Shown one piece after another: positions 49,273 to 61,720 of a stretch of DNA of 64,000 bases. Made by a program: the position numbers and the translations under genes. The notes beneath the pieces were generated by a model. It worked only from the letters and a program-made list of their open reading frames with translations. It did no database searches and was not told where the DNA came from. Source of the stretch: Prochilodus magdalenae (taxonomy: Eukaryota > Chordata > Actinopteri > Characiformes > Prochilodontidae); assembly GCA_024036415.1 (NCBI GenBank), contig JAMWET010000488.1, positions 310,001 to 374,000 of the forward strand, written 5' to 3'. Every line of letters begins with the position of its first letter. Positions within the stretch are counted from its first letter, which is position 1.

Positions 49273-50403
49273 TTATAGCGTGGTGCTCTGGGACTCCTCC
49301 TCGGTCAAGGGCTCCCTCTCTGAAGAGTGGTCAGCCACGGCCATGGAGCTCCGGCAGGGCGCGCCCACCCTGAACTCGTCCAGCAGGCTGTCCAGATTGA
49401 CATTGATGGAGGGGATTTCCAAACTGAAGAGATCTGCTGAAATGATGGCGGCGATGGCGGTGAAGGTGAAAGCATGAGTTGATAACAAGCAGGACAGACA
49501 CAAATGATCGGGTGGGGAAAAGGATATGGTCATGAGGGTGATGATGGGTGAAGAAAAAAAGACAAGGAGAGAAGAAGGGAGAGCAAGTTCAGTTTGAGGT
49601 CCATCCTTGGAGGAAAAGCGAGCGTGGGGAGGTTTAAAAATGCAATTAGCTGAAGAAGAAGGCTGGAAAGAGGGCTTGTTCCCTAACATTCTACACAGGG
49701 ATACTGTCATAAAGACCCATATGTGAGCTATTGGATACGCTCACAGGAGTCATCCTCTGCTGTACAAAGGTATGGGTTCAACTTTTAATCGATGGGTAAA
49801 GGATCAAACGTTGTGTTACAGAATCGACATCTTACAGAATCATCATACCCTACGTTCAATTTATATCCACCACAGTGATCATAATCCTTTTTGACACAGA
49901 GACGATGGTATGGGTGTAAAGTGAGCCAGAGGGGACAGTGCAAAATCTCTTCGCTTGAGTAGAACGTGGCTCTCTGAGGAGAAGCCATATAGCCTGGGTT
50001 CTGATTGCGATGACCTCCCCTGTGTAAGAATGAGATGGACACGGACAGCGGAGTCACAGCAAGTGGAGGAGGGGGAGAGGTGTTCAGAATCGCCCAGCGA
50101 AGGGCCCAGCTCGGACAGACTGGGCGGGGTTTACCTGGGCCCACCCAAGCAGTGAGGAGCTACCACATGGCTGTTAGGGGAGAAGTTTGAAGGGGAGTGG
50201 GGTCAAGGGGGCAGGGACGTTACGATGGACTTCAGAAAGCGACGACGTTGGCAATGTGTGGGGGGGCCCCCAGGGAGGTCCGTTAAGCCATGCACAGGCC
50301 AATCCCAACACCATGCACAGACTGAACACGGACAGAATGAGGCAGCGGCAGGTAGCTCCACGGAGAGGGAGAAAGTAAGAAGGAGCAATAGAGAGATAGA
50401 GAT

Positions 50404-50468
<65 letters not shown>

Positions 50469-53400
50469 CAGAGACAGAGAGAGAGAGACCATTCTGGTCC
50501 TGGAGGGTCCAGCTCAGCTTACTTAGGATGGAATCTGTATAAAACTCATGATACAAATCACAGAATTTCCAACTAGATAACCACATGACCATGTCCAAGT
50601 CATGGTTTAAGTACAGCCTACTGCTACAGTTGCCCTACAAAACACACATGTTTTTTTGAACTTTTAATGTATGCAGCATGATGTATATGCTATAAACAAC
50701 AAACAGCAGCAGTCCTGGAGATTATTTCATATTTCAAAGAACAGTTCAGGCAGAAAACAGAAGTAGCTAAGTTGCATTATGCCATCATGCTGATTAGCTG
50801 TTGCTCCATTTCAAATCATTTTAGCCATGTTAGCATGTTTAGTTAAACTATGCCTTTGAATCAAAGGTCATCAAATCCAGAGTTGCCAATCCTGGTTGTA
50901 TTCTTTCTACAGGAAGTTCAATAAAAAAAAGGCAGTTTTCCAAGTTTATCAATACTGGAATAATACCACCATTATTCTGATAGTGTTCATACGATCCCAT
51001 CCTCTACTGATATCAAAATGCTGAAGTGGATCAGACGTTTTTGATCAGGGAAATCCCCACACCATGCTGGACTAAGGCCCTTCAGGACCAGATCTGGACA
51101 CCCTTGGTTGAGAGAGTGAGTATGAGAGAGCTGGCGTAATGTACAGAGGGAACAGGCTGCGGGAGGTCCCAGACTCAGCCACAGCACCAGGCCCGACGGT
51201 GTGAGATGAGGCTACGGCGTGGGGCGCAGCAGTGCAGTAGGTTTCTGGCTTACCCTAAACGTCCCCCTCACACTTAGCCCACACTCAGTGCCTGGCCTCA
51301 CACAGCTGCAAAGGTGCACGACGATGACAGGGGACAAAAAAGTCATACATCAATCAGAGTGATCAGGAGAATGACCGACAGACACACCTCAGAGGCTCAC
51401 ATGAGAGAACATACAGTCAGTGCCCACACAGCTGCCCAGTAGAATGATAACACAGACCACAAGCCTTACTTAGAAAACAGAGTCTGACAATAGTGGAGAG
51501 ATTACCCAGACTGAACATAACAGGTAAGATGAATACTGTAGCTTCCTATATTCTAAAGTACATTCCCTTGCGTGTTCCCTTTGTTCAAGTGCTTTGCGTT
51601 ATTGTATCATCCTGACGATGAATACATCATTAACTTAATACTGAGCTTCAAGGCAACTGAATCTAAAGGCACCTCATGCTCCGGAGAAATGAACAAATAT
51701 ACAACGGACAATGCTTCAGATTTCACAGGGGACCAGGCTCCTCATAGTCCTTCGCCTGCGTAGGACGGTGAGACAGACAGTTTGAAAGAGGGATGCTGTC
51801 CTCCCGTTCGCGCTGTTGCCACGGAGACATGTTTACCTGTGGACATGCTCTCCCCGGGGGACAATCCGTCCAGCAGGCCCTGCTCCATGGGTTGAGGGGC
51901 CGTGGGGGGGACAGTGGGTGGCTGCGGAGGGGGTAGGCTGGGTCTCTGCCGGGGCTTTGGGGTGGGCCGCGACTTGGTGAGCGTACCGGTCAGAGACGGG
52001 GGAGAGGACAGGGAGTGGGGCGCCCCGAGCGGGGCCTGCCCAGGGGAGGAGGCAGGAGCATGCCCCGGTGGGCAGCCCAGGCCATACGGGGAGGGGGTAC
52101 TCGGGGGAGTGGGGGACAGGCTGACCGGCGACGGCTGACCTGTGGACTGGTCTGACATCCCCCCCGACTGGCCGTACGGAACCTTGGGTGGCACGGGGGC
52201 CAGCTTCTTCGAGGCTGTCGAGAAAAAGAGAGAAAGAAGAAAAATTGTTATTACCCTGCATGCTAATTCATTTGCGTATATGATATTAGGTAAATGCTAT
52301 AAATTTACATATTTCTTGTTTTTACTCCAAATGTGATTAGCCAAAATGTTTTTGGTCTTTGACCATTGACTGATTGTGTCATTGGCACTTGATGATAGAA
52401 TCATGAGGTAGGCATGCTGAAAGACAAACGAGAACCTCTGATCCCCACAGGTAGGCCTCTCATGGCCCACAATAAATTTGGAAGGTTTTGCTGATATAGT
52501 GCATGTGCTGGATAAAGATCTACCTGCAGTTACGGATATTACTGTCAGCTGACTCGAGCATTGGTGCTTCTTTTCAAGCGTTTTATTCATTTTGCACTGG
52601 AGCTACAAGGCTAATGCCGCTAGCAAACAATGGAAGCTTTTATCTCAGCAGTCAGCATAATAAGATCTGCTGAGATGTTAATAGTCGTTCATTGAACTGG
52701 TAGTTTCTGACCATCATATTCTCATATACTGTTATTTATACAAACTGACACTATGCCGGCAGCAATCAGCAGGTATTATTTCCACATAATGTTTATTTTG
52801 AGACAAGAAGAGGGTCAAGGTAAGCGTGTGATGATGCAGATTCAGTTTACACAATGCAGCTAGGCAGGTTATGAGCTTCCATTACTTTTTTATTCTGTGT
52901 TAGTCTACAATAGGTCCACTTGACATGATATCTGTGTGTCTTTTACATACCAAAAAGAACCATCTTTATCTGATCCCATTCCCCTGAAAACATTTTTTAC
53001 CATACTATTAAGACAGTGGTGGACAAAGTACACAAACCGTATACCTAAGTAAAACAAATAAAGATAACCAAGGTAAAAAACTATCCCAGTAACAGCAGAC
53101 GTCTTCCGTTTAGACCTTCATTTGAGGAAAAGTACAGAAGTATCTTCCTTCAAATGTACTTTAGTAAAAATAGCATAATTTAGCATAGCTTTAATGTTCT
53201 CTTATCATTTTTGTAAAATGGCTCTTAAGGCACTTAATCAACTCATTTTAGGTGGTAGGACTCTACGGTCACTTTTGGTCCACCAACCAATTAATAGAAT
53301 GCCTTACTTTGTCTGACGCTGGCACACAGAAGCCAAAAAGTAGGACAGATTTAGTATGATGTAGTGTTGTTCCTTAAGAACAATAACCAATTACATGTAC

Positions 53401-56400
53401 TGAATTACTGTACACCACTGAAGACTGATATATGTAAATACATCTGTTCTGATTGGCTGTCTTGTATTGTGCCTTATTAAAAATGGTTCTTTAACTTCAT
53501 TTTGAAAGGTGTGGGACTGCTATAGGCTAATTAGGTGGACACAGGAAACTTGTGAGGAAACTTTTTTCTGGTTGTTTAACTCAGGACATCAAGTATGTTT
53601 CGCCTCTTAAGGTACATTTGGACTTTTTGTGCTGAGACTATTTCTTGAAGGGAAAAAAAGACAAACCTTTGCGCAAGGTGTGGGGGCTGTGCTCGGCTGA
53701 GTGGGGCGACTGGCTGTTGCTCTGCTGGCCTCCAGGAGGGGGCACTGTCGGTACTGTCACCTGCACAGCCTTGTGGCCTATCACAGGCGAGAGTTCCTTG
53801 CTCTTCAGTGTGCTAGGGAGAGAAAGAAACGTGATGGCCTGCCAACGACCCACACCCACCATCCCCTTGAAGAGGAAGAGAGCACAAGGACCACTTGCAC
53901 TGCTAGCACGAAGCTTATTCCACCTCTTCACACCGTCCAAAAACAAACCTGGATTGCTGTAAAAGTGGCAGAACTGATGTAGACTGCCATTTAGAATTGA
54001 TGAAGGTGTGTTAAGTGTAATTGAAGTAATGTGCTAATTGTTTACATCTAATTAGCATTTTAAAAACTTCCATAATGACATCATAATATTTGTCCATGAC
54101 ATCAATGATAAAGATACATGAGGATGGGTTTTACGCCGAATGCTTTCCTCATGTGCGTCAGCAGGCGGGAAATAAATTGTGTCCTTGTGCAGACTTGCCA
54201 CCCACCAATCCACCCACAACTGTACACCACGCACACACACACATATACACACACACACCTCGTTTATCTATGATACAGCTGAGTATATGGAGGCTCTCCT
54301 TCACACTGACAGGCTCCGTGCCTAGTTCGCTACATCTACAGCTGTGAAAATGACTTTATCTCTACAGCTCCTTGAGCCCTGCATGGAGAACATCTGAATG
54401 AAGACTTATGGAAGGAGATGGGGGAGGAGGGGTAGGAGACTATCAGGCAAGTGTGTTCTCAGACACAGAGAATACAATCAGGATAATGGCTCATGCTGCC
54501 TTGCTGCTAATAACCCTAATAGAGGAACTTATGGCGCCGACCGCCGGAGCTTGAGGCCAGCAAAAAGTATTATACTACATCCTTCTTACATTACTGCAAC
54601 CTCTACAACTTGTGGGGACCTGCTCTGAGACCAGTTTAGTCCAGGGCTGTCTCTATCAGTTACAGCAGGAATGTAAAGAATCATTTTCAAATGATTCAAA
54701 TCATCTTAAAAAAATACTTGCATAAACATAATAGCAAACATGAACTGCCTTTCAAAGATTCATAAGTAAGACATAGCATAGGCTGCCATAGGTTGCGTCA
54801 GAAAGTGCCTACTTCCATGACACACAGTACGTGAAAGCAGGAGGTGAGAATGACTAGTGTGTCCATATACACAGCATTCATCAAGCAGTATGCAAAAAAG
54901 ACCTACAGGAGACATTTTGTATGTGACCGCAGCCATGATTCAGCTGGAGCTCTGGAGACATTCGAAGCTGAGGAAAAGAAATGGCGGAAAGCGGGAACTC
55001 GGCTGTATACAAGTAAGCTACAGCCAGAAAAATAAAAATGAAAAACATAGAGATTATATACAACACCACTGGAGTTGGAGTCTATCCCAGCACTTACAGG
55101 GCAGAAGGCAGAAACACCCTGGACCGGCCACCAGTCCATCATGGGGCAAACACCCAGAGTTAAACATTCACACGCACACACACTCACTTTTAGGGGCAAT
55201 TTAGTGTCTCCAATTGACCTGACTGCATATTTTCAGACTGTGGAAGGAAAACAGAGCTCTCTGAGCAAACCAAGGCAAACGCAGGGGAGGAGAACTGAAC
55301 ACTGGCCTTTCTTGCTGTGTGATGACACTACCCACTGTGCCACCATGACGCAAAAGCTGAGGTAGTACCAATAGTAAAAAACCTCATCTCATGTAATAGG
55401 GCTGTTAATGAACAGCTGGACTTTTACACACCAGTGTACGGAAAGAGCCTACTGCTTTACTAGTTGAGGAATGCACGCTGGGTCCAAACAAGTACTTATT
55501 GTCTAAGTAGGCAATTTCAGGTGCAGCCATAGAGACGATTAAAAAGGCTTACATAAATGCATATAAATGCTTTCTACATGTTTTCCTACTTAAACAGAAA
55601 ACTTCATTAGAACCTAAAATATGCATCATGAAAACTGATCATTGCAGTTCATTAAGAAATCAAATGTATATTTGTAATGACAGCTCTAGAGTGCAGGCAC
55701 ACTGTATACACAGATCAACCATAACGTTAGAACCGACTCTTTGCTTCTACACACTTTATTTGTCTTATCAGCTCCATTTACCATACAGGAGCACTTTGTA
55801 GTTCTACAGTTACAGACTGTAGTCCATCCGTTCCTGTGCATACTTTGTTTGCCCCTCTTTCACCCTGTTCTTCAAAGGTCACGACCTCCACAGGACCACA
55901 GCAGAGCAGGTACTATTTGTGTGGTGCATCAATCTCAGCACTGCAGTGACCCTGATGTGGTGTCCAATGTGTCCACTCATTGCCCACTCTCTTAGACATT
56001 CTTCTCTTTGCAGATGTAAAGTCAGATACGATGGCTCATCTGTTGCTGCAAAGGTTAGTGGTCACAGGCTCTGCTTGGTGGTTGGCTGGTGTACTATGCT
56101 TGCTCCAGAAGTGACACTGAGGTGATTAAAACTTCAGCAGCACTGCTGTGTCTGATCCACTCAAACTAGTACAACACACACACACACTAACACACCACCA
56201 CATCAGTGGCACTGCAGTGCTGAGAATGATCCACCACCCAAATAACACCTGTTCTAATGTATGCAGAGAAACAGATGGACTACAGTCTGTAATTTTAGAC
56301 CTACAAAGTGCATCTATATGGCAAATGGAGCTGATAAAATGGACAATGAGTGCATATACAAGTTGTTTCAAATGTTACGGCTGCTCCTTGCATATGAGAA

Positions 56401-59400
56401 AGTGAGTGCAGGAGGAAGTAAATAGGTTTTATTACCTCAAATGTGGGCAAATTCTGCCAATATCTGCTGTCTTTATTGCATCAGCATCCTACTCAGTTAC
56501 CTCTGGGTGAATATATTGACCTTGTGCTCTTGCCAGCAGACTTTTATTTCACCCCTTTACCATGCATCTTTCCACCTCTGCACATCCACAGCCAGAAAGG
56601 CAGCCATGGCAGGTAAATGCAACTTGTGATGTGCCAATAAATACATTCATATGCCGCTATATAACCATATGCAGGGTTATCCATGTATTTATTTCTAATC
56701 TACGGCGGGATCCACTTTCTCTAAAAGCCAGTAACATCCTCAGTTGCTAGGCAACCCTCGTGAGAGGCTTCCCTGTACAGCCAGAATGTTACAGAATCGG
56801 AGGTATGGCGCTGAAAAGAGCACTACGAGCATAATAAGAGAAAAAAAGAGGGTGAAGAAAAAGAAAGGTTAAAGGAGAGAGCCAGCGCAGAAGCTCTGGC
56901 AGCATGGGGAGCCCTGCTGGCCATTCCGGTGTGTAGCTGAGGCAGGGCAAGTGCACCAAATCTGAAGGCTACTCCTATTCAGAACAGATGCGGTGATAAA
57001 TGCTACATGCTGCACTCGGCTGGGCCCAAAATGAGACGTGCTTCTACTACAGCCCCGGGCTCTAATGGGAATCCTCTAGAGCAGTGGCCCACGTGTGCAA
57101 AACCTCAACCTTGCCCTCACCTGGCAGGCAGAGAGCTTTTTATTGACTAGCCAAATGTTTTGTTTTTGGTGAACAGTTTATAATTGTTTTTTTTATTTTG
57201 CTGTTTAATTTACAATCTCTAAATGCTTTGACAGTCTATTTACTAAATCGATAGAAAAGAAAACTGCTTTTTTCATTGTTAACAGCTTGTAAATTTCTGT
57301 ATTGTGAACTACCATTTTGACAAAGCAGCCAAATACAATCAAAATTGGTTTGGTATTGTGTGGTAATGTTTCCACTTAGATTCACTTTTCCATTAAGCAA
57401 ACTGAAAAATACTGTGCATGTACAAATACTTTAGCTAAATCTTTAAAAACATTATTTCTTCTACATATCTGTGATTATATACGTGAGTTATGGAATATGA
57501 GTTGGCTCAGATAAATAAATTATCTATAACAGACCATTTTCAGTGCCTGTGTAACACAAGTCCCTCCCTCTACTTGCTCACTAAATTATGAAAGGAATGT
57601 TGCTATTCAATTGTTTCTATGGAACATGGTGAGTGAGAGACCAAAAGGTGTATTGGGTTTATACACCAGTACACCCCTAGATTGTCAAAAAATATACTTC
57701 TCCTATTACCTAATAAATGATTCGACTTCCACCTAAATGTATACCCGGGCTTGTTTAGAAATTGCTGCACTGCATCTGACAACAGCAAACGCTGAGGCAG
57801 CAATGTGGATCTGCAACTCCAGCAAAGTTATTACTGACACATTTTGTTACTTTAACCAATAGACAACACTGCTGGAGTGAGTGATTTAATCAGTTTAAAG
57901 ATTTCTTTAAAGCTAGCCTGGAATTACGTGCCTACACAGAAAATGATTGTTTTTATTATTAATAATTAGTTTTAATAAAAATGAACAGATTAATACATCT
58001 AACTTTACATAAAAAATACCACTACATTCACACATTTACAATGACTTTTGACCAAATGGTGTGGGTACAGGTCTGCACAAACTTGCAGGCCACTGCTCTA
58101 GTGGTAACAGATCACACGGAGAGAGAGGTTTTGTAGAGGTTGAAATCAGTTACTATACTTTTTGTCCCCCAACCCAGTGACTCTCAGTCTTTGTGTTGGA
58201 CCTTAGCTCTGGACGGGAACAGGCATGTGGGTATTTACCTAGTCAGTCTTGGGGGTCCTCGTTCACGGGCACATGGGCAGGCAGCCCACGGAGGGGGGCC
58301 AGAGGAGGGGAGGCTAGGGGGGTTTCCGAGTGCCACCTCATGGCGGGTCAGCACCAGGGGTGTTTTAACGTAGAGGGGGGATGCGTTCGCGTCGAGCGGG
58401 GCGGCATGCTGCGGGTCACACACGGGACCGTGTTTGGGGAAGTGCAGGCAGCTGGGCTTGGGGTTGGAGTTGATGTCGAGGGAGGAAGAAGAGGAGGAGG
58501 AAGAGGAGGAGGGTGGGGGCAGTTGGGGCTGGGGCTGAGCAGGGGGGCCAAAGCCGGACCAACGTAAGGGTGGAGAGTCGGGAGGCTGGGATTCGGGACC
58601 GGGGGCCACGGGGCGTGCGCAGGGAGGGGGTTTGGGGTAGAAGTGGTGGGGGCCGTGGGAGGAGGTGGAAGTGGAAGAGGCGGAAGGGTAAGGAGGGGGC
58701 GGCCGCTCCTCCCCGTGGGGCGCATAGGCATGAGAGGGGTCCGGCCGATGGGGCGACACCTCGTCCGAGCTGCAGATATTGGGAAACAATAAAAGAGCAG
58801 ACACAGAGAGAGAGAGAGCTCTAGTAACTGCACACGGACACGGATGACAGCACTAGACAAAAAGTGGATTCGTCAGCTCCAGTTCTGATTACTGCGCTCT
58901 CTAACTCTTCTAGCACTTCTACTCGCATTCAGTTATTGAGCTTGCAAAAAAAAGAAAAAAGAAATAAAAGTTAAAAAACACTGTGGCAGTGTTTTAGCTC
59001 ATGTATTTGTCAAGCTGTGATGTGATTCAAGTCAGTTCAGTTGCGGGACAATGATAAAGAAGCACAGCACACAGGAAGCCTGCTAAGAAGCCAAAGCAAA
59101 GAATAAAAAAGGGGGTGGGGCTCAGCATGAGCATTCAGATTCCACGAAGAAAAAAAAGCACAGAAAATACTGCATTAAAAAAAAAAAATTCACTCTCTGA
59201 TGAGCTGAGAATGACCTTGTGTCTGCGCACTGCACCAAGTCCAGAACTGTTTCCCCCCATTTAAACAGGCAAGCTCAGCTCTGAACATCTCAGGGAGGTG
59301 AATAATTCAGGAAGTAACGCTTTTTCGGTCCCCATATTCTCTCTCTCTCTCTCTCTCTAGTGCATGGAGCTAGCACCGAAACGCTAGCGCTAGCACACTG

Positions 59401-60793
59401 GCCTGGTCCAGCTCCTAAACCCAGAGCAGTTGAACACAGACACAAAACCCTTTCATAGCCTGAAAGAGTCACGGAGAGGGAAGGAGCAAGTCAGCCAGAC
59501 CTACAGCTATTGCAAAACCCAGAGAGCAAGGCATTAGCCACAGGATGACGGTGACAACCAATGGGACAGCACAGATGAAAAAGCAGATGCGTTACGATAA
59601 GTCAGTGGGTAAATCACAGCTTATAAAATGAAATGTTAGTTAAGCCACAGCATGGATTCTTTAGCATCTGGACATTATCCACTAGACATGACACGTCTAA
59701 CGTAAGCTAAGACTCCTATCAATCTGCAAGTGTTTACGGCACAATAAAGGTGTGAATATACAGTCATCAAGACGGAATAGATGTGTATAAGTATGGAGGA
59801 GTATTTTAAAAACAAATGTTAGGACAGGAGTGTCCAATTCTGGTCCTGGAAGGCCAGCAAAGTTTGGTGATTTGCCTGCTTAATTTGCCAGCTCACTAAA
59901 TTATGTAACTAAGTGCTGAGATGAAGGTACTTGACCAGGTAAATCACCAAACCATACGACTAAGACCCTCCAGCAGAGTTTTCTAATTCCTGAAAAGAAA
60001 GGAGACACCTTTAGCTTTAGAGGAATCCCCGCCACCATCTTGAAAGGCACTCGGAATATTCAAAGTTGAGAGTGAAGTTTCTCAAGTGAAAGTGGGTCTT
60101 CAGGACTGTAAAGTTCAAGCAGGGCCATATGCCCAAAGCATTTCAATTTTTCGCCACAACCCGACGGTGACGAGTTATCCCCAGAGCGAACTGCATAAGA
60201 TAAATACTTATAGCTATTATTAGATGCCATGCTATCATTTAATTGCTGCCTGTGTGTCAACTACTGAAAAATAAACTAGCTTATATGAACTAATGTTTGC
60301 TTAGCGTATCCTGATAGATAACATGAAAGTGTAAACATTTAGCAGAACAATCCGTCACGACTCCACGTTCAAGTTTATTCTGTTTTTAAACTTACCACAC
60401 CCCACACTTCCTTTAGTGGGTGAACAGTTATGTTAATTACATACCACACAGATACAATGCTCAGGAGGGTGGAGGGGAAGTCAACAAAAAAAGAACCTGC
60501 TGGACACCCCTGTCAGATTGTGTGCACTTAATTTAAGAAGTGGCAATGATGACGGTGGAGAACAGAGTGAGGATGCTTAAGATAATAAATAGGTACCCAC
60601 TTACCTGGCCCTGTCTGCCGGAGGAGGGGTGGGAATAGGGGAGGTGGCCAGCTCCCCTGTCTGCTCACAGATCAGTGTGTCAGCAGGTGATCCGGGCGGC
60701 TGTGCGCTGGGTGGGGTGGATGAGGCTTTCCGGGCCAGAGTGGAAGCGCTTTTCCCCTTCACCCAGGACGTGTCCATCACCCTGACCCCCATA
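49273..60793 (-). CDS. arhgap44: Rho GTPase-activating protein 44 (RICH2), C-terminal five exons only
   Basis: RICH2 is a BAR-domain RhoGAP acting on Rac1/Cdc42 at membranes, including dendritic spines. This window holds only its proline-rich tail. Exons are 60605-60793, 58239-58769, 53667-53812, 51837-52214 and 49273-49436. All have GT-AG borders and consistent phases (1408 nt, about 468 aa). Segments matching human ARHGAP44 as recalled are VMDTSWV, KSKELSP, SPHTLRK, KKLAPVPPKVPYGQ, QPSPVSLSPTPPSTPSPYG, KSRPTPKPRQRPSLPPPQPP (SH3-ligand-like) and DGLSPGESMST. The C-terminus EESQSTTL is a class I PDZ ligand (T-x-L), as in RICH2. The 531-nt exon at 58239-58769 adds about 177 residues rich in Pro and Ser, with a run of ten Ser, which I do not recall in the human protein. 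The BAR and RhoGAP exons should lie beyond 64000. Confidence 0.9.
49437..51836. other. arhgap44 last intron
   Basis: It contains the (GA)n/(CAGAGA)n microsatellite at 50396-50490 and GC-richer stretches. About 50990-51110 ends 'cttcaggaccagatctggacaccctt', which looks like the end of an old fold-back repeat. An alternative exon cannot be excluded but is not supported. Confidence 0.5.
50396..50490. repeat. (GA)n / (CAGAGA)n compound microsatellite
   Basis: GATAGA units pass into pure GA, then into CAGAGA, then GA again. The long Ser-Leu or Glu-Arg open frames across it are artefacts of the repeat. Confidence 0.97.
52215..53666. other. arhgap44 intron
   Basis: Intronic DNA. About 53013-53415 carries an interspersed-repeat-like pattern, listed separately. 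No exon was seen. Confidence 0.6.
53013..53415. repeat. Probable degraded interspersed repeat ('gtggtggacaaagtacac')
   Basis: It begins 'agtggtggacaaagtacac' and contains several 'aaagtac'/'gtacttta' motifs. This recalls a common teleost repeat in which 'aagtaaaagtac' recurs. Boundaries and class are uncertain. Confidence 0.4.
53813..55061. other. arhgap44 intron, left part
   Basis: No exon is visible. A short CA-rich tract lies at about 54229-54260. Confidence 0.5.
55062..55350 (-). repeat. Teleost interspersed repeat, same family as 17375-17580
   Basis: The order 'ggagtctatcccagca', 'ggcagaaggcag', 'ccggccaccagtccatca', 'ggggcaatttagtgtctccaatt', 'cagactgtggaaggaaa', ending in a 'gtgccaccatgac' motif, is a recurrent fish repeat. 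The 17.4-kb copy has the opposite orientation. Confidence 0.65.
55757..56350. mobile_element. About 600-bp MITE with long terminal inverted repeats
   Basis: The left end carries 'cttatcagctccattta', 'gcactttgtag' and 'cagactgtagtccatc'. The right end carries their reverse complements in reverse order ('gatggactacagtctg', 'ctacaaagtgc', 'aaatggagctgata'). The arms are about 90 bp with an internal unique part. No transposase is present. Confidence 0.7.
57082..58095. mobile_element. 1.0-kb non-autonomous hAT-type element with target-site duplication
   Basis: It starts CAGTGGCC and ends GGCCACTG, the short inverted termini typical of hAT transposons. It is flanked by CTCTAGAG (57074-57081) and CTCTAGTG (58096-58103), an 8-bp duplication with one mismatch. 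The interior is AT-rich, with no open frame that looks like a transposase. It sits in an arhgap44 intron 144 bp from the 531-nt exon. Confidence 0.8.
58770..60604. other. arhgap44 intron
   Basis: It contains a short (CT)n tract at about 59339-59359 and the fold-back fragment at 59826. No other feature was recognised. Confidence 0.6.
59826..59990. mobile_element. Fold-back repeat fragment
   Basis: 'tttggtgatttgcctg' pairs with 'caggtaaatcaccaaa', and 'aattctggtcctggaagg' loosely pairs with 'ccctccagcagagtt'. It resembles hAT-type MITEs in this window but is more decayed. Confidence 0.5.
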
Positions 60794-61194
60794 CTACACC
60801 CACACAGAAAGCAAATACAGTCAGCCAACCACAGGCGAAGACAGATGTGTAAGGAATAAAGCAGCAGAAGAAGAACAGGTTTGCAAAGATCCTACAGAAA
60901 CAATGCTGTTCTTTAATTTCCATTATCAATTACTAGGCTTTTTGATGAACACCTCACCTTTTTAGTGTTACCTATAACTTTGACCTCTTATTATTGTTTG
61001 AGCTTCATGAGACTGCTGAGAAGTACAATACATTTGGGGTGTAAATCATCCATATTTCACATGCTGAGTGTGAAACATGGCATATGATTGAAGTAAATAA
61101 AGAAAAATGCTTGAGTCTAATATACTTCGTTTATCACTTCAGTAGCATATCTCTGTTAAACAGTATGCTCTGTGTAAATGCCATATCCAAATAA

Positions 61195-61720
61195 CTGGGA
61201 TGCTGGGCAAAATGTAAATCAATGCATAATGCAATGATGTGCAAATAATTTAAACCCTATATCTGAGTGAAAACACAAATACAACATATAAAATGTGAAA
61301 ATATATTATTTAATGGGCTGGTAAAGTCATGTAATGCTCAGAAACACCTAGTGTAACATCTAGACTAATTAGGTGTATTAGAAACATGTGAGTAACACCA
61401 CTGGGTATTAACGGACCATCCCGGATAGGCTTTAACATAAAACATCAAAGAATTTAAAACCAGTACTTGACGGTGGTGATCTTTGGGGCCTCTGACAGGG
61501 TTGTCAGCAGTAATAGGACCATTTCAGGGCCATTCAGACCAAGGCACACCTTGATAAGCTTGCTAACATAGGCTCAAATTTGTTACTCACTCTAACTAAG
61601 TAGCCAACCTAAAATCATCTGTCATTAGAAACCAAACGAAACTAGCTAAAATGATTCAATGCTAAGAACAACCAGGGGTTTTTGTGAAACCAAACAAGGG
61701 GTTGTTTCTCCCACCCTGGG
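61195..61720. mobile_element. Tc1-like repeat fragment, same terminal motif as 15125
   Basis: 'gcaatgatgtgcaaataatttaaaccctat' matches 15173-15210 with few changes. Following sequence ('tggtgatctttggggcctctgaca') fits an old element interior. The second terminus was not found. Confidence 0.45.

Noticed and set aside
50203..50598. Open frames with Ser-Leu or Glu-Arg repeats
   Set aside because: They are translations of the (GA)n microsatellite and have no non-repeat homology.
51833..52261. Second minus-strand frame over the arhgap44 exon
   Set aside because: It lacks the human-like RICH2 segments and does not join in phase.
58348..58860. Minus-strand Pro-rich frame of 170 codons
   Set aside because: It is an out-of-phase shadow of the arhgap44 exon 58239-58769. 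Only the other frame joins neighbouring exons.
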